The notes: generated from the sequence alone by a model not told the origin. A DNA stretch of 64,000 bases from Rhabdophis nuchalis (GCA_039707465.1 CM077643.1:244992419-245056418); one strand, 5' to 3'. Positions 11,229 to 21,810 are shown, counted from the stretch's first letter. Program-made: numbers and translations.

Positions 11229-12899
11229 AATGGATGCTCTGCACTACATCCTACAACAGTGATGGCGAACCTATGGCACAGTGCCACAGGTGGCACGCGG
11301 AACCATTTCTTAGGGCACGCGAGGCATTACCCTGTCAGCACTAGGGCGCATGTGTGCACTGGCCAGCTGATTTAGGTCTTCTTTTGAGGCTGTTTTTTGC
11401 CCTCTGGAGGCTTTAGGGAAGCTCCTGAAGTCTCTGGAGGTGGGGAGGGGAGGCTGTTTTCACCCTCCCTAAGCTCCTAGAAAGCCTCTGGAGCCTGGGG
11501 AGGGCGAAAAAAGCATGCCAAAAGCAGGGGGTCATGCACATAACATTATGGGTGTGGCACGCCCACACATGACCCCCCTGCGCTCCCCCCGCTTTTGGCA
11601 CGCGAGCCAAAAAAGGTTAGCTATCACTGTCCTACAACATCTTGAATCTCCAAAGACCTATGCAAGGGTCCTCCTTGTAGACTTTAGTTCAGCATTCAAT
11701 ACCATCATTCCAGACATTCTTCTAACTAAACTAAACCAGCTAGCGGTACCAGAACATACTTGTAAGTGGACCATAAGCTTCCTAACAGACAGGAAGCAGC
11801 AGGTGGAACTAAGCAGAATCACATCAGATACCTGTACGATTAGCACAGGGGTCCCACAAGGCTGTGTGCTCTCGCCACTTCTCTTTTCTCTATATACCAA
11901 TGACTGCAGCTCAAATGATCCATCTGTTAAACTACTGAAGTTTGCAGATGATATAACAATGATTGGTGTCGTTTGAGACAATGATGAATCTGCATACAGA
12001 CAGGAGGTTGAACAACTAGCATCGTGGTGCGACTGGAACAATCTAGAACTGAACACACTCAAAACTGTAGAAATGGTGGTAGGCTTTAGGAGAAACCCTC
12101 CCATACTACCATCTCTTAAAATACTAGACAGTATCAACAGCAGAGACCTTCAAATTTCTAGGTTCTATCGTATCTCAAGACCTAAAATGGACATCTAACA
12201 TCAAAAACGTCATCAAAAAAGCATAACGAAGAATGTTCTTTCTGCGCCAACTCAGGAAGCTCAAACTGTCCAAGGAGCTGCTGATACTGTTCTACAGAAA
12301 AATTATGGAGTCTGTCATCTGCACCTCTATAACTATCTGATTTGGTTCTGCAACCCAACAAGACTTCAGAGGATAATTAGAACTGCAGAAAAAACAATTA
12401 TTATTAATCTGCCTTCCGTTGAGGATCTGTATACTGCACGAGTCAAAAAGAGGGCTGTGAAAATATTTACAGACCCCTCACATCCTGCACATAAATTGCT
12501 TCAACTTCTACCCTCAAAACGACACTATAGAGCACTGCACACCAGAACAACTAGACACAGGAATATTTTCCCCCCAAATGCCATCACTCTGCTAAACAAA
12601 TAATTCCCTCAACACTGTCAAAATATTTATTAAGTTTGTATTACTACTAATCTTCTCATCGTTCCATATCACCCATCTCCTCCCACTTATGATTGTATGA
12701 CTGTAACTTTGTTGCTTGTATTCTTATGATTTATATTGACTGTTTCCTAGTATGATTTGATTGCTTATTTGTACCCTATGACTATCATTGTTGTACCTTA
12801 TGATTCTTGACAAATGTATCTTGTCTTTTTATGTACACTGAGAGCATATGCATCAAAGACAAATTCCTTGTGTGCCCAATGACACTTGACCAATAAAGA
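11229..12899 (+). mobile_element. CR1/L3-type LINE (Snake1-like) with reverse-transcriptase remnant, split by a hAT
   Basis: The plus strand reads a CR1-clade reverse transcriptase: LLVDFSSAFNTI (about 11675-11705), GVPQGCVLSPLLF (about 11849-11886) and the catalytic KFADD box (11938-11952). A TGA at 11974-11976 interrupts the frame, which continues in pieces to a C-terminus with ALHTRTTRHRNIF (about 12532-12570). The 3' UTR ends at CCAATAAAGAATTCTATTCT and passes into a pentamer microsatellite. It is 5'-truncated near 11229 and interrupted at 11257-11629 by a hAT; the frame reads across the join. No activity is expected. Confidence 0.9.
11257..11629. mobile_element. Non-autonomous hAT-like element, CAGTGATGGCGAACC family, inside the L3
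   Basis: Left end CAGTGATGGCGAACCTATGG and right end AAAAAGGTTAGCTATCACTG are inverted termini. Perfect 8-bp TSDs TCCTACAA flank it at 11249-11256 and 11630-11637. The interior is GC-rich and noncoding. Copies of the family are at 18486, 23048 and 42625. Confidence 0.92.
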
Positions 12900-12976
12900 A
12901 TTCTATTCTATTCTATTCTATTCTATTCTATTCCATTCCATTCCATTCTATTCCATTCCATTCCATTCCATTCCAT
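12900..12976. repeat. (TTCTA)n/(TTCCA)n microsatellite at the L3 tail
   Basis: Pentamers begin at the polyadenylation-like end of the L3 (AATAAAGAATTCTA) and shift from TTCTA to TTCCA units. This is the microsatellite-seeding tail described for snake L3 elements. Confidence 0.95.
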
Positions 12977-13007
12977 GAACTATATGAGAGGGTGCAATAA
13001 TTCCACA

Positions 13008-13295
13008 GTTAAAGATGCTGAGCTTGTCGGCAAGCTGAAAGCCCAGATTTGAGACTTGAATGCTTGCTCCAACTCCTGCCCACCTAGCAGTTTGAAAGCA
13101 TGCAAACGCGAGTAGATAAATAGGTACTACGTTGGAGGGAAGGTAACAGCATTTTATGTTCCTCAGGTTATAGTCATGCTGGCTGTGTGACCACAGAAGC
13201 CTCTTCAGTCAAGGCTGGCTTCCTCAGCTCAGAAAAAGAGACGAGTACTGCCACTAGAGTCAGACATGGCTGCACAGGGGAAATCTTTACCGTTA
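13008..13295 (+). mobile_element. tRNA-derived SINE, old copy
   Basis: Diverged copy of the family at 56534: GATGCTGAGCTTGTCGGCAA head, CTAGCAGTTTGAAAGCATGC, GTAGATAAATAGGTACTAC, GGAAGGTAACAGCATTTTAT and CACTAGAGTCAGACATGGCT near the 3' end. No clear TSD. Confidence 0.6.
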
Positions 13296-14404
13296 TGAAC
13301 TACACTGGAGCCCATTGAAAGTCTTAGATTTAGGTTATCAAAATCTTTTACAACTCAGACTGACTTACATATTTTTAAAAAGTCAGCCTGTTGTTTCAGG
13401 GATCAGTATCAGTAAACAGTCATATACCTAATACAATGCTGATTACAGTAGATTTCAGTTGCCTTGTAACTGAGGCTGCTGTTCTGTTCATGCCGTTATC
13501 ATTCATGATATTAACTTACTTGGTTTTTTTCTGACTTTTATTTACAACAGATGCCCAAGAGATATTTAGAAAAACTGAAATAAATTAAATTATCACTGCC
13601 AGATGCTTTTTCAATATTATTATTTTATCTCTTTGTTTCAGATTAGTATGAAACTGGAGTACATTGTATGGAAACAAGCATGTATTATTTTAACACATCA
13701 TGCAAGAAAACCTACTTACAACAAGAAGTGACATTTAAATAGAGTTTTTCATCCATTGATCCCAGGACATTTGATAAATTTTTCATACTAATTCCATTTG
13801 TCCCTAATCTTTTGTAGAGAATTTAATTTGACAGCAGTGGGAAATCTCCATATGTTATGAAATCCAAATTAAAATGTAAATACCTAATTTGTTTACAAAT
13901 ATGAAATTGTTGCATACATTCCAGCCTTCTACTGAGATCATATACTTTCTGCTAACTTTACTATATCACTGACCTCATTTTTTCCTATTTTTCCCTTTAT
14001 CTTGTAGAGATTTTGCTAATATGAATTATTCAAGCTGCATTTCTTATCTATTCTCCAAAGTTCTCTAGAAGTTCAGACTGTAGAATATATGTAATTGTTA
14101 TACTTCAGCTTCTCTCCAAACTGCCCAATGGATTTAGCTCCCCAAAGCCTAATGTCAAACATACTGTAGTTCCATTATGCCTTCCCTTCTTAATGTCCTA
14201 TACAGAATTGGACCAAATAGCAAATAAACCTAGTGACATCTGATTCTTTGTTGTGAGCAAAGGTGGGGGGGGGGCAATTTAAAAGGCAAACATCTGCATG
14301 ACATTCATAGGCCCCGTCTGCTTCTCAGTCTTCTTGGCTAAAACAGCTGCTTCATTCAGAATAGATACGGAAATGGTATGTATGATTTCTTCATGTAAAT
14401 GTTT
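13296..14404. other. Single-copy sequence, no gene recognised
   Basis: AT-rich, with an oligo-G run near 14265-14273. No coding or repeat signal supported. Confidence 0.45.
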
Positions 14405-15041
14405 CATTTGTGACAAACTTGTGGCACAGATGTTTTTAGTTTAGTTTAGTTTTATTGCATTTGTATACCGCCCTATCTCCCTGACGGGACTCAGGGCGGT
14501 GCATAGGAAGTAGTAAAAGCAGTAACAATAAATACAGTAAAAATAGAATAAAAATAAATTAAGTTTAACACCCTGTGCTAAAATTAGATTTAAAACCCTT
14601 ACTAAAGACTCTAAAAACTATGCCAGGCCGGCCGCATGAAGCAAGTGTGTTTTTAATGTCCGGCAGAAGAGGCGCAGGTCCGTGATTGTACGAAGGTCGG
14701 GGGGCAGGTCATTCCAGAGGGTGGGGCCTGCCACAGAGAAGGCTCTTCCCCTGGGGGCCACCAGCTGGCATTGTCTGGCAGAAGGCCCCCTGAGGAGGCC
14801 TTCCCTGTGGGAGCGGACAGGTCGAAGGGAGGTATGTGGTAGGAGGCGGTCCCGCAAGTAACCAGGACCCATGCCATGGAGCGCTTTAAAGATGGTTACT
14901 AACACCTTGAAGCGCACCCGGAAAACCACAGGCAGCCATATGTCACACAGTGGCCATGCCCCGCCCCCAGTTTAGTGAAAGGGAAAAAAGTTGAGATACT
15001 TCACATGATGACAATGTGATACCCCAAGTTTGACACCCCTG
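14405..15041. mobile_element. hAT-like element, CAGGGGTGTCAAAC family, split by an L2
   Basis: The left part (14405-14433, GTGACAAACTTGTGGC) and right part (14938-15041, from TGTCACACAGTGGCCATGCC to AGTTTGACACCCCTG) together make a usual roughly 130-bp copy of this family. The middle is the minus-strand L2. No clear outer TSD. Confidence 0.7.
14434..14937 (-). mobile_element. L2-type LINE 3' end with ORF2 C-terminal remnant
   Basis: The minus strand encodes an open 103-codon piece (14618-14929) in the style of the L2 ORF2 C-terminus: FRVRFKVLVTIFKALHG, GPGYLRDRLLPHTSLRP, GRAFSVAGPTLWNDLPPDL. The 3' terminus lies at the left edge (ATACCGCCCTATCTCCCTGA, reading as the reverse of the GGGCGGTATAAAT tail). 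Short direct repeats AGATGT and ATATGT flank it inside the host hAT. 5'-truncated, nonfunctional. Confidence 0.85.
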
Positions 15042-15229
15042 ATGTATAGCATATTTAATGTTCAATTATTGCAAATACTTTTGACTTTGTTAAACTTTTT
15101 TTTTAAAAAAAATCAGGTTATATTCACTTTCCTCTAAAGCATGGGTGTCTAATTTGTTGACTTGCCTGGGCCACATTGAGTGAAGAGGAATTGTTTTGAG
15201 CTGCATATAAAATATATAGTTTAGAATAG

Positions 15230-15633
15230 GTCAACCTATTCTCTAAAGCACCTGAAAACTAATCAAGGACAGAAGCAACCTAGAAATAAGAATATTTTTT
15301 TCCTGATAGTGAGAACAATTAGTGGAGTGACTTGCCTCCAGAAATTGTGGATGCTCCAATACTAGAGGTTTTAAAGAAGTGATTGGACAACCATGTGTCT
15401 GAAATGGTGTAGAGCAGGGGTTCCCAAACTTGGCAACTTTAAGACTTGTGGACTTCAACTCCCAGAATTCTCCAGCCAGCTATGCTGGCTGGAGAATTCT
15501 GGGAGTTGAAGTCCACAAGTCTTAAAGTTGCCAAGTTTGGGAACCCCTAGTGTAGAGTTTCCTGCCTAAGCAGGGGGTTGGACTAGAAGACCTCCAAGGT
15601 CCCTTCCAACTCTGCTCTGTTTTTCTGATTGAT
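15230..15633 (+). mobile_element. CR1-type LINE 3' end, split by a palindromic MITE
   Basis: Matches the 3' part of the CR1 copy at 46046-46712: AAACTAATCAAGGACAGAAG, GACTTGCCTCCAGAAATTGT, GATGCTCCAATACTAGAGGT, then after the MITE TTTCCTGCCTAAGCAGGGGG, TTGGACTAGAAGACCTCCAA and TTCCAACTCTG. Protein remnant is heavily frameshifted. Confidence 0.85.
15415..15549. mobile_element. Near-perfect palindromic hAT-like MITE
   Basis: The 135-bp element is an inverted repeat almost end to end: CAGGGGTTCCCAAACTTGGC at left and its reverse complement at right, meeting at a GCCAGCTATGCTGGC centre. Perfect 8-bp TSDs GTGTAGAG lie at 15407-15414 and 15550-15557. Its transcript would form a long hairpin. Confidence 0.95.
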
Positions 15634-16166
15634 CACATTGTTATAGATCTGGTATAGTAAGATAACTGTTACAGGCAATAAAGCAAGGCCATAAATGCTT
15701 GAAGCTGAACAGGAACACTTTTCAAGTTTTAGTTAAAATATTTTTATGGAACAGCAAGCAACTATATCTTTAAAAAATACACTTATTTTTATTGGGGCAT
15801 TTAAGTTTAAGAAACCAATCTAAAACACAACATTTTAAAAATCTCATATACACACATCGCTTTAGATAAAGTCTGCCCATAAGGAACAAGAGAAAATGTT
15901 TTATAAAAGGATATTACAAATCCCTAAAAAACTAACCTCAGAGAATTTAAAATACTATACCAATTTACCAACTAACAAGATTAATTAAATCAGTATATGG
16001 ACTGCAAACAAATCTACCTCCTTCAATAAAGGATAAGTTAAACAGCATAGTTTTCACCTATTTTGAATTTTCTCAATTTCTGCATATTGTTGCCACTGAA
16101 AGTTGCCAAAGTTTCATGAGGGGCAATGCTTTTGGCCAAAAGCCTTCCAAAAATTCCTCTAACTAT
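15634..16166. other. AT-rich sequence, no gene recognised
   Basis: No coding or repeat signal supported. Confidence 0.4.
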
Positions 16167-16281
16167 GGGTTTTCCAACTGTGCACTTTTAAGACAAATGG
16201 GACTTCAACTCCCAGAATTCCCCAGACAGCATAATCCACCTGTCTTAAAGTACCTGTCTTAAAGTTGCCAAGGTTTGGAAA
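16167..16281. mobile_element. Degenerate copy of the palindromic MITE
   Basis: Shares GGACTTCAACTCCCAGAATT and the CTTAAAGTTGCCAAGGTTTG arm with the element at 15415, with a short internal duplication of CTGTCTTAAAG. Arms no longer pair perfectly and no TSD is clear. Confidence 0.7.
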
Positions 16282-16417
16282 CTGCTTAAAATGCCGCATA
16301 AGCAAGTCTAGGAGCTATGAATGACAATGCTGACAAACGTCAGCTCTGATTTTCAAATGAATTATTTGCCTAGCTGTCCTAGCTAAGTTACTGAATTGAC
16401 TGAATTAGACTTGATTA

Positions 16418-16850
16418 CAGGCAGTCCTCAGCTTACGACCACAAATTGAACCCTACATTTTTGTTTCTAAGTGAAACATTTGTTACGTGAATGTTATGAC
16501 CTTTTGTGGTAGAGTTGGTAAGTGGATCACTGCAATAGTTGACTTAGTAACACGGTTGTTAAATGAATCTGTCTTCCCTATTGACTTTGTTTGTTAGAAG
16601 TTACAAAAGGAGATCACGTGACCCCAGGACACTGCAACCATCATAAATATGGCCGCCCCAAGTCCCTTGGTGGGAGATGGGCGCGGGATACAAACACGAA
16701 AATAAATAAAAATATGAGTCAAGCGTCTGAATTTTGATCACGTGACTATGGGGATACTGCCACGATAATATATGTGAAAAATGGCCATAAGTCTCTTTTT
16801 TGAGTGCTGTTGTAACTTTAAATGGTCAGTAAATGAATTAGGACTACCTG
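16418..16850. mobile_element. Tigger-like non-autonomous DNA transposon
   Basis: Termini CAGGCAGTCCTCAGCTTACG and TTAGGACTACCTG are inverted repeats of a family with copies at 17268, 33800, 41248, 45516, 50823 and 59819. The better copies have TA on both sides, as expected for Tc1/mariner-type insertion. It is interrupted at 16652-16709 by an L2 stub. Confidence 0.8.
16652..16709 (+). mobile_element. 58-bp L2 3'-end stub inside the Tigger-like element
   Basis: GCCCCAAGTCCCTTGGTGGG and GCGGGATACAAACACGAAAA match the last bases and A-rich tail of the L2 family. Perfect 7-bp direct repeats AAATATG flank it (16645-16651, 16710-16716), and the host reads continuously if one repeat is removed. Confidence 0.85.
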
Positions 16851-17267
16851 TGGGGTTTTTTTACACTGTCACATTCTGTGTCAAATGAATTTGCTTATAT
16901 AAATATGTATGAAACAAGCAATATATATTGGTAACATTTATTCACTCAATCTCTTTTCTATATCACCAGGACCCATTGGAAGCCCGGACAACATTCAGAG
17001 GCAAAGATATGTAACAATTCTGAACATTCAACAAGTGTGAATTCTCCCTCAGTGAACTGCAAATGGGAAGTTCTGTACAAATATGAATCTTGGAGCTGAA
17101 GGGAAGCGAAGTATTGACTGACACACTATTCTATTTCCTGGACTTCTCACGTAAAGCTGGAAAGAATCCAGGATGCATCACAAACAGAATTCATACATGA
17201 CACCAGAGTTCACTTTGGTGGCCTTTTTCCATGACATCCAGGGTGTAGAACTCTTTATAATCTTTTA
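16851..17267. other. Sequence with a possible splice acceptor and short open frame
   Basis: A pyrimidine-rich tract ending in CTATATCACCAG (to 16969) precedes a plus-strand frame that stays open for about 43 codons and ends at a TGA near 17098. No known protein is recognised. Confidence 0.2.
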
Positions 17268-17429
17268 CAGGTAGTCCTCAACTTACAACAGTTCATTTAG
17301 TGACTGAAGTTACAACAGCAGTAAAAAAAGTGATATATGACCATATGTCACACTTACGAGCATTGTAGCACCCCCACTTAGCAACATCAATTTTGGAGTT
17401 CATTGTGGTTGTAAGTTGAGGACTACCTG
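17268..17429. mobile_element. Tigger-like element, internally deleted
   Basis: Starts CAGGTAGTCCTCAACTTACA and ends GTAAGTTGAGGACTACCTG, with TA on each side. At 162 bp it lacks most of the roughly 390-bp interior seen in other copies. Confidence 0.92.
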
Positions 17430-17597
17430 TATTTTGTATCGTACTAGGAATGAAATGGCAGGGATGATAATTTCAGGCAATACTTTGAGAAGCCTCCTAA
17501 TTAACAATACTTTTCAACAGTGGTCAGAAGAAGAATTGTGACTTCTATCTTAGACATACATCCAGATGGGAAGTTTTGGGTGAGACCCATTCTCTCA

Positions 17598-17712
17598 ATC
17601 CTAAGGAAACAAAATGGCAAACCACTTTTGAAAATCTTGCTAAGAAAATTGCAGAGACTTTTTCCAGGGATTGCCAAATATCAAGACTTCCACAAAGGGA
17701 TGAAAAACATGA
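17598..17712 (+). mobile_element. tRNA-SINE 3' body
   Basis: AATGGCAAACCACTTTTGAA, TAAGAAAATTGCAGAGACTT and TTGCCAAATATCAAGAC match the second half of the SINE at 26541 (AAACCACTTC, AAGAAAACTGCAGGGACTT). The head is not recognisable. Confidence 0.6.
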
Positions 17713-17740
17713 AAAAGTAACAGAGTAAGAGTGAGAGACT

Positions 17741-17761
17741 GTGTGTGTGTGTGTGTGTGTG
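17741..17761. repeat. (GT)n microsatellite
   Basis: About ten GT units, followed by a G-rich stretch GAAGGGGGGTGGGGG. Confidence 0.9.
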
Positions 17762-18217
17762 AAGGGGGGTGGGGGAGAGAAAGCAATCTTTTGGTGAAAG
17801 TGTTTAAATACAAACTTTGCAGCAGTTTTGTAGGGTGCCAAAATTGCATTCCGAACAGAGGCAGGACTTCCCAAGGCTCCCTCCAGCTGTAAAGTTTTCT
17901 GTACATTTTAACTGTGGATAGTTTCACACATTGTGCTAACTAAATAACTAGATAACTATGATTATTTGTTTGATTTGAACTTGGAATTTTGTGTAAATCT
18001 AGGCACCGGGATTTGTAAATCTGGGTTTATACTTTAGGTAAAGTAATGTTCACTTTGAAATAGGGTAGGGTTAGAGTTAGCCTTGACTCCTGGTGAGTAT
18101 CTAGGCACTTTTTTTAGTGATTACCTTTTGGCCTTTTGGCTAAAATTCTGTTTTTATCAGTAACATTTATGTACTTTTCTTGGCAGTAATATGGGAGTGA
18201 TTTCCTATTGCCAATTT
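17762..18217. other. Single-copy sequence, no gene recognised
   Basis: The last 100 bases may include the diverged body of the 5S-type SINE. Nothing else seen. Confidence 0.4.
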
Positions 18218-18300
18218 ATAATCTAATGGTCTCCAATCCTAGTACTAATTAGGTTTGATCCTGCTTACCTTTTTGAGATAAATCAAGACTGACTAGATTC
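18218..18300 (-). mobile_element. 5S rRNA-derived SINE or pseudogene
   Basis: The reverse complement of GGTCTCCAATCCTAGTACTA, ATTAGGTTTGATCCTGCTTA and GATAAATCAAGACTGAC follows the 5S rRNA promoter-bearing region. Same family as 3712-3803, opposite direction. No complete 5S molecule. Confidence 0.65.
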
Positions 18301-18485
18301 TGAATATGGCTTCCTCAAGGTTAAGGTTTGAACTCTCAGCTACAATGGTTTATTAATAATCCATGTTTAAGACCTGTTGGGACATACATAACATGAAGAT
18401 AGCCTTAAGGAGCCCTTGCAGGATTGAAAATTTATATGGAGAGTTTCAGATGTAGGTTACCTGGGGATTGTGGGATTGTCTATCA

Positions 18486-18922
18486 CTGTGATGGCAAACC
18501 TATGGCACACGTGCCACAGAAGGCATGCAGAAGGCTCAGGAGGGCAAAAAATGGCACTACAGCCAAACCGGAGGTGACTTCCAGTTTGGCTGTAGGGCTG
18601 TTTTTCATCCTCCTCCCGAGCCTTCAGGGAAGCCTCCTGAAGGCTGAAGAGGGCAAAAAACAGCCCTATGAGCAAACCGGAAGTCAATTCCCAAACTTCT
18701 GGTTTGCCTGTAGGGTTGGTTTATTGTGCTCTGGGCCTCCGGGATGGGGAGGCTGTTTTTGCCCTCCCCAGGCTCCTAGAAAGCCTCTGGAGTCTGGGTA
18801 GGGTGAAAAATAGCGGCAAAAGCAGGGGGAGCGCTGGTCATGCACACATGTGTGCAGAATGAGAAAGCATGCACATGTGTGGCATGACTGCACAAGACCC
18901 CCCTGCGCTATCGCCATCACTG
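18486..18922. mobile_element. hAT-like element, CAGTGATGGCGAACC family
   Basis: Left end CTGTGATGGCAAACCTATGG and right end TATCGCCATCACTG. Octamers GTCTATCA (18478-18485) and GCCTATCA (18923-18930) differ at one base and are the aged TSD. The GC-rich interior contains diverged tandem AGGGCAAAAAA-type units. Open frames here are incidental. Confidence 0.88.
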
Positions 18923-18930
18923 GCCTATCA

Positions 18931-19311
18931 CATCCAAATGAAGGCTATCTTAAATCACACACTAGTTTAGAACTCGACATTAAACATTTTAAGATGTAAG
19001 TGCTGACTTAGTTGAATGGTTAGCTCATGACTTAAACCTGCTGCTCACACTTGATTTACATATTTGTATAATGTTTGACTGTTTTACCACCAAAGAGGGT
19101 CAAAGGCATTATAGCTGTATTCACAAATGGGAAGATTGAACATGCTGATTCATTGCATTAATTATATTTAGCTAGAATCCATAACAGAACTGTAAATGAG
19201 ATTTAATGGGAAGACTGGGTTAGAGCAGCAGTGGCACAAATTGTAAACAGATACATTAAAATGATACTGAAATAGAAAAAAAAGTCTGTTATGTAAGAAA
19301 AGAGAACCTGT
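18931..19311. other. AT-rich sequence, no gene recognised
   Basis: No coding or repeat signal supported. Confidence 0.4.
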
Positions 19312-19440
19312 TTGATCTAGTGGTTAAGGCACGATATAGAAACTAGGAGACTATGAGTTCTATGACATCAGGCATGGAAATTGGCTGGATAACTTTGGGC
19401 CAGTCACTCTCTTAACCCATGACATTAAGCTCGTGGTTTA
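19312..19440 (+). mobile_element. tRNA-derived SINE, head and body
   Basis: CTGTTTGATCTAGTGGTTAA is the tRNA-like A-box region; ACTAGGAGACTATGAGTTCT contains a decayed B-box area; GGGCCAGTCACTCTCTTAAC is the shared body. Same superfamily as 26541 and 31551. Confidence 0.65.
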
Positions 19441-19703
19441 GTCAGTTCCAGTGCCAACCAATAGACACTCAATTGATCTGGAAAAAAAAAAACCCAGACC
19501 CTGAAACCACCAGATAGAAGTTAAGTAGTTAAGTAAAATTTTAATAAAAAGAAGAGTGACTTCTTGAAACCTTTTTTTTTTGGGGGGGGGGCAGGTAATT
19601 TGGAGTTTGGGCAGGAAAGCAAGAGAGACCTGTTCTTCTCACAAGACCTTTTACTATCAGAAAGTAAGTCGCTTTTTTGGCTTGAAAAAACTTTGTAGAA
19701 ACC

Positions 19704-19924
19704 TGTTACGTATTGAAACGAGTAGCTGAAACTAGTTGCTGAAGTTCTCACTTAGGTCCGCTATTGAAGCAGAAAAATACTTTATTCTGATTGGTTGACT
19801 GGCTGACAGCTTCCTATAAAAGGAGCACTATCAGCTAGGCTGTTACTGTTATTTATGAACTAAATAAAAAGAGCTTTGCTGAAATCACTCTGGCCTCGTC
19901 TCCATTCTCACCCCGAACTTAACA
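19704..19924 (+). mobile_element. Candidate solo LTR
   Basis: The 221-bp block starts TGTTACG and ends CTTAACA (TG...CA, partly inverted termini). It contains in order a CAAT-like GATTGGTTG, a TATA box CCTATAAAAGG at about 19814, and a polyadenylation signal AAATAAAAAGAGC, a normal LTR order. No clear TSD or internal region, so superfamily is not assigned. Confidence 0.55.
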
Positions 19925-21135
19925 AAAACTATAGGACGGCCTCTGGAAATCTACATGGTCACATTTAAACCATGGTGATTCTTAGAGCTACTAAAAGATT
20001 TTAAAAAGCATATTTATAGGTTCATTTTAATTCATCATCCAAGCAACTGTTTCCTATTCCACATTTTTCTGTGAATACATTTTACTGCTATATATATATA
20101 GTATCAAAATGGAACCTACAAAATGAATGTATATGTTTCAAATGCTCCAACCCACACCAGCTTTAATGCTAACAATACCTTCAACTTTAAATTTACTCCT
20201 TTCAGCTTGAGAACAGCATGATAGATAGATGATAGATCAATCATAGATGAAAACGTTTATTGAACTTAATTACATACTGTTAACAGTATGTTAACAAGGA
20301 TCAGAAATAGGGATGATTTGAGCAATGCATGAAAAACAGTGAGAATAGGGTTTATCTGTAGAGCCTGATTATCTTTTCTGTTCTATATAGGGTTCCTTCT
20401 ATGCCTGAGGATATATTTTGTTTTTTAACCTCTAAAGCAATGGATCTAAACAAGGCAGCAGTAATGGACGCTGAAACACCTGCCTGGCAATGTGAAAACA
20501 ATCTTTTATTAAGCCTATCTCCCCCCTCCCACCATAACCCCACACTTTAAATGTTTAGATAAATAGGACTGAAGCTATGGGAAATATCTTCCCCTAATAT
20601 CAAACAAAAGAAAATCTAGCCAAATAATGAAAAAGAAGAAAATTTTGCCTGTGAATATTTGGCTACCCTTCCATTTAAGGAATATCAATTCTGTATTTGT
20701 ACTGAATCCATTCAATAGTTAGGTAAATGCATAACAAAATATATAACTCAGCAACACACAAATAGCTTCTCTGGGGAAAGGTGAATACCCTCAAAATGAA
20801 TTTTATTCCCAGATTAATTTATATTTCAAGAGGAATCCCAGTTCATAAATTTGAAAAATAATTTCAGAAAATAAATTCTTTGTTTGGAAAATTTCTATGA
20901 GGTTCTTTGGCTCATAGGCTATCATTGCAAAAAATTAATGAGGGGGGAGTCAGTTTTTCAAATTTGGATATGTATTATCATGTTTATCTAATATAACATG
21001 CTGGAAAAAATAATTGGTGTTAATTTTCCAATTTGGGCAACTGTAGAATATACATATATAGCACCTTTGGTTGGATGGACAATGTAAGGATCAAAATACA
21101 CTAGTATCTCTGGAAAAAAATACATCAGTTAGAAA
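19925..21135. other. AT-rich single-copy sequence, no gene recognised
   Basis: Has a short GATA-rich stretch near 20220-20236 and short frames only. Confidence 0.45.
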
Positions 21136-21810
21136 GTTATATCCCGACTGGACTATTGTAACTCTCTCTACATGGGGCTCCCCTTGAGGTGCACTCGGAG
21201 ACTTCAGCTAGTCCAGAATGCAGCCGCGTGAGCAATTATGGGAACCTCAAGGTTTACCCACGTAACACCGCTCTTGCGCGAGCTGCACTGGCTGCCTGTC
21301 GTCTTCCGGGTGCGCTTCAAGGTTCTAGTTATCATCTTTAAAGCGCTCCATGGCTCGGGACCTAGCTATTTGCGGGATCGGATCCTGCCTCATACATCCA
21401 CACGGCCAATTCGCTCCCACAGAGAGGGACTTCTCCGGGTGCCGTCCACTAGACTTTGTCAGCGGGCGACGCCCAGGGGAAGGGCTCTCTCTGTGGCAGG
21501 CCCAGCCCTCTGGAACGACCTTCCCCCCGACATTAGAACAACCACGGACCTCCGCTCTTTCCGTCTAAAACTAAAAACATATCTGTTCTGCTTGGCCGGC
21601 CTAGGGTAGTCTCTCTTCGATGGGGTTAGTAATTTTAGATGGGGATTTTAGTAATTTTTAACTGGGAATTTTTAGCGCAGGAATAATATTTAATTTGTTT
21701 TTAATTATGTTTGTGTATTTATTATTTTATTTGCCCTGTGCACCGCTCCGAGTCCCTTCGGGGAGAGGGAGTGGTCAACAAATTAAATTTATTATTATTA
21801 TTATTATTAT
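21136..21810 (+). mobile_element. L2-type LINE 3' end with open ORF2 C-terminus
   Basis: Longest L2 copy in the window. The plus frame 21238-21609 reads LLRELHWLPVVFRVRFKVL, IFKALHGSGPSYLRDR and RALSVAGPALWNDLPPDI, the C-terminal domain of L2 ORF2. The 3' UTR ends at CACCGCTCCGAGTCCCTTCG and an ATT-triplet tail (21787-21810). The upstream part includes GACTGGACTATTGTAACTCT. The domain is intact but the upstream enzyme is absent. Confidence 0.9.

Noticed and set aside
11515..11976. Plus-strand 153-codon frame as a gene
   Set aside because: The first third is hAT sequence and the rest is an L3 reverse-transcriptase remnant; it is not a host gene.
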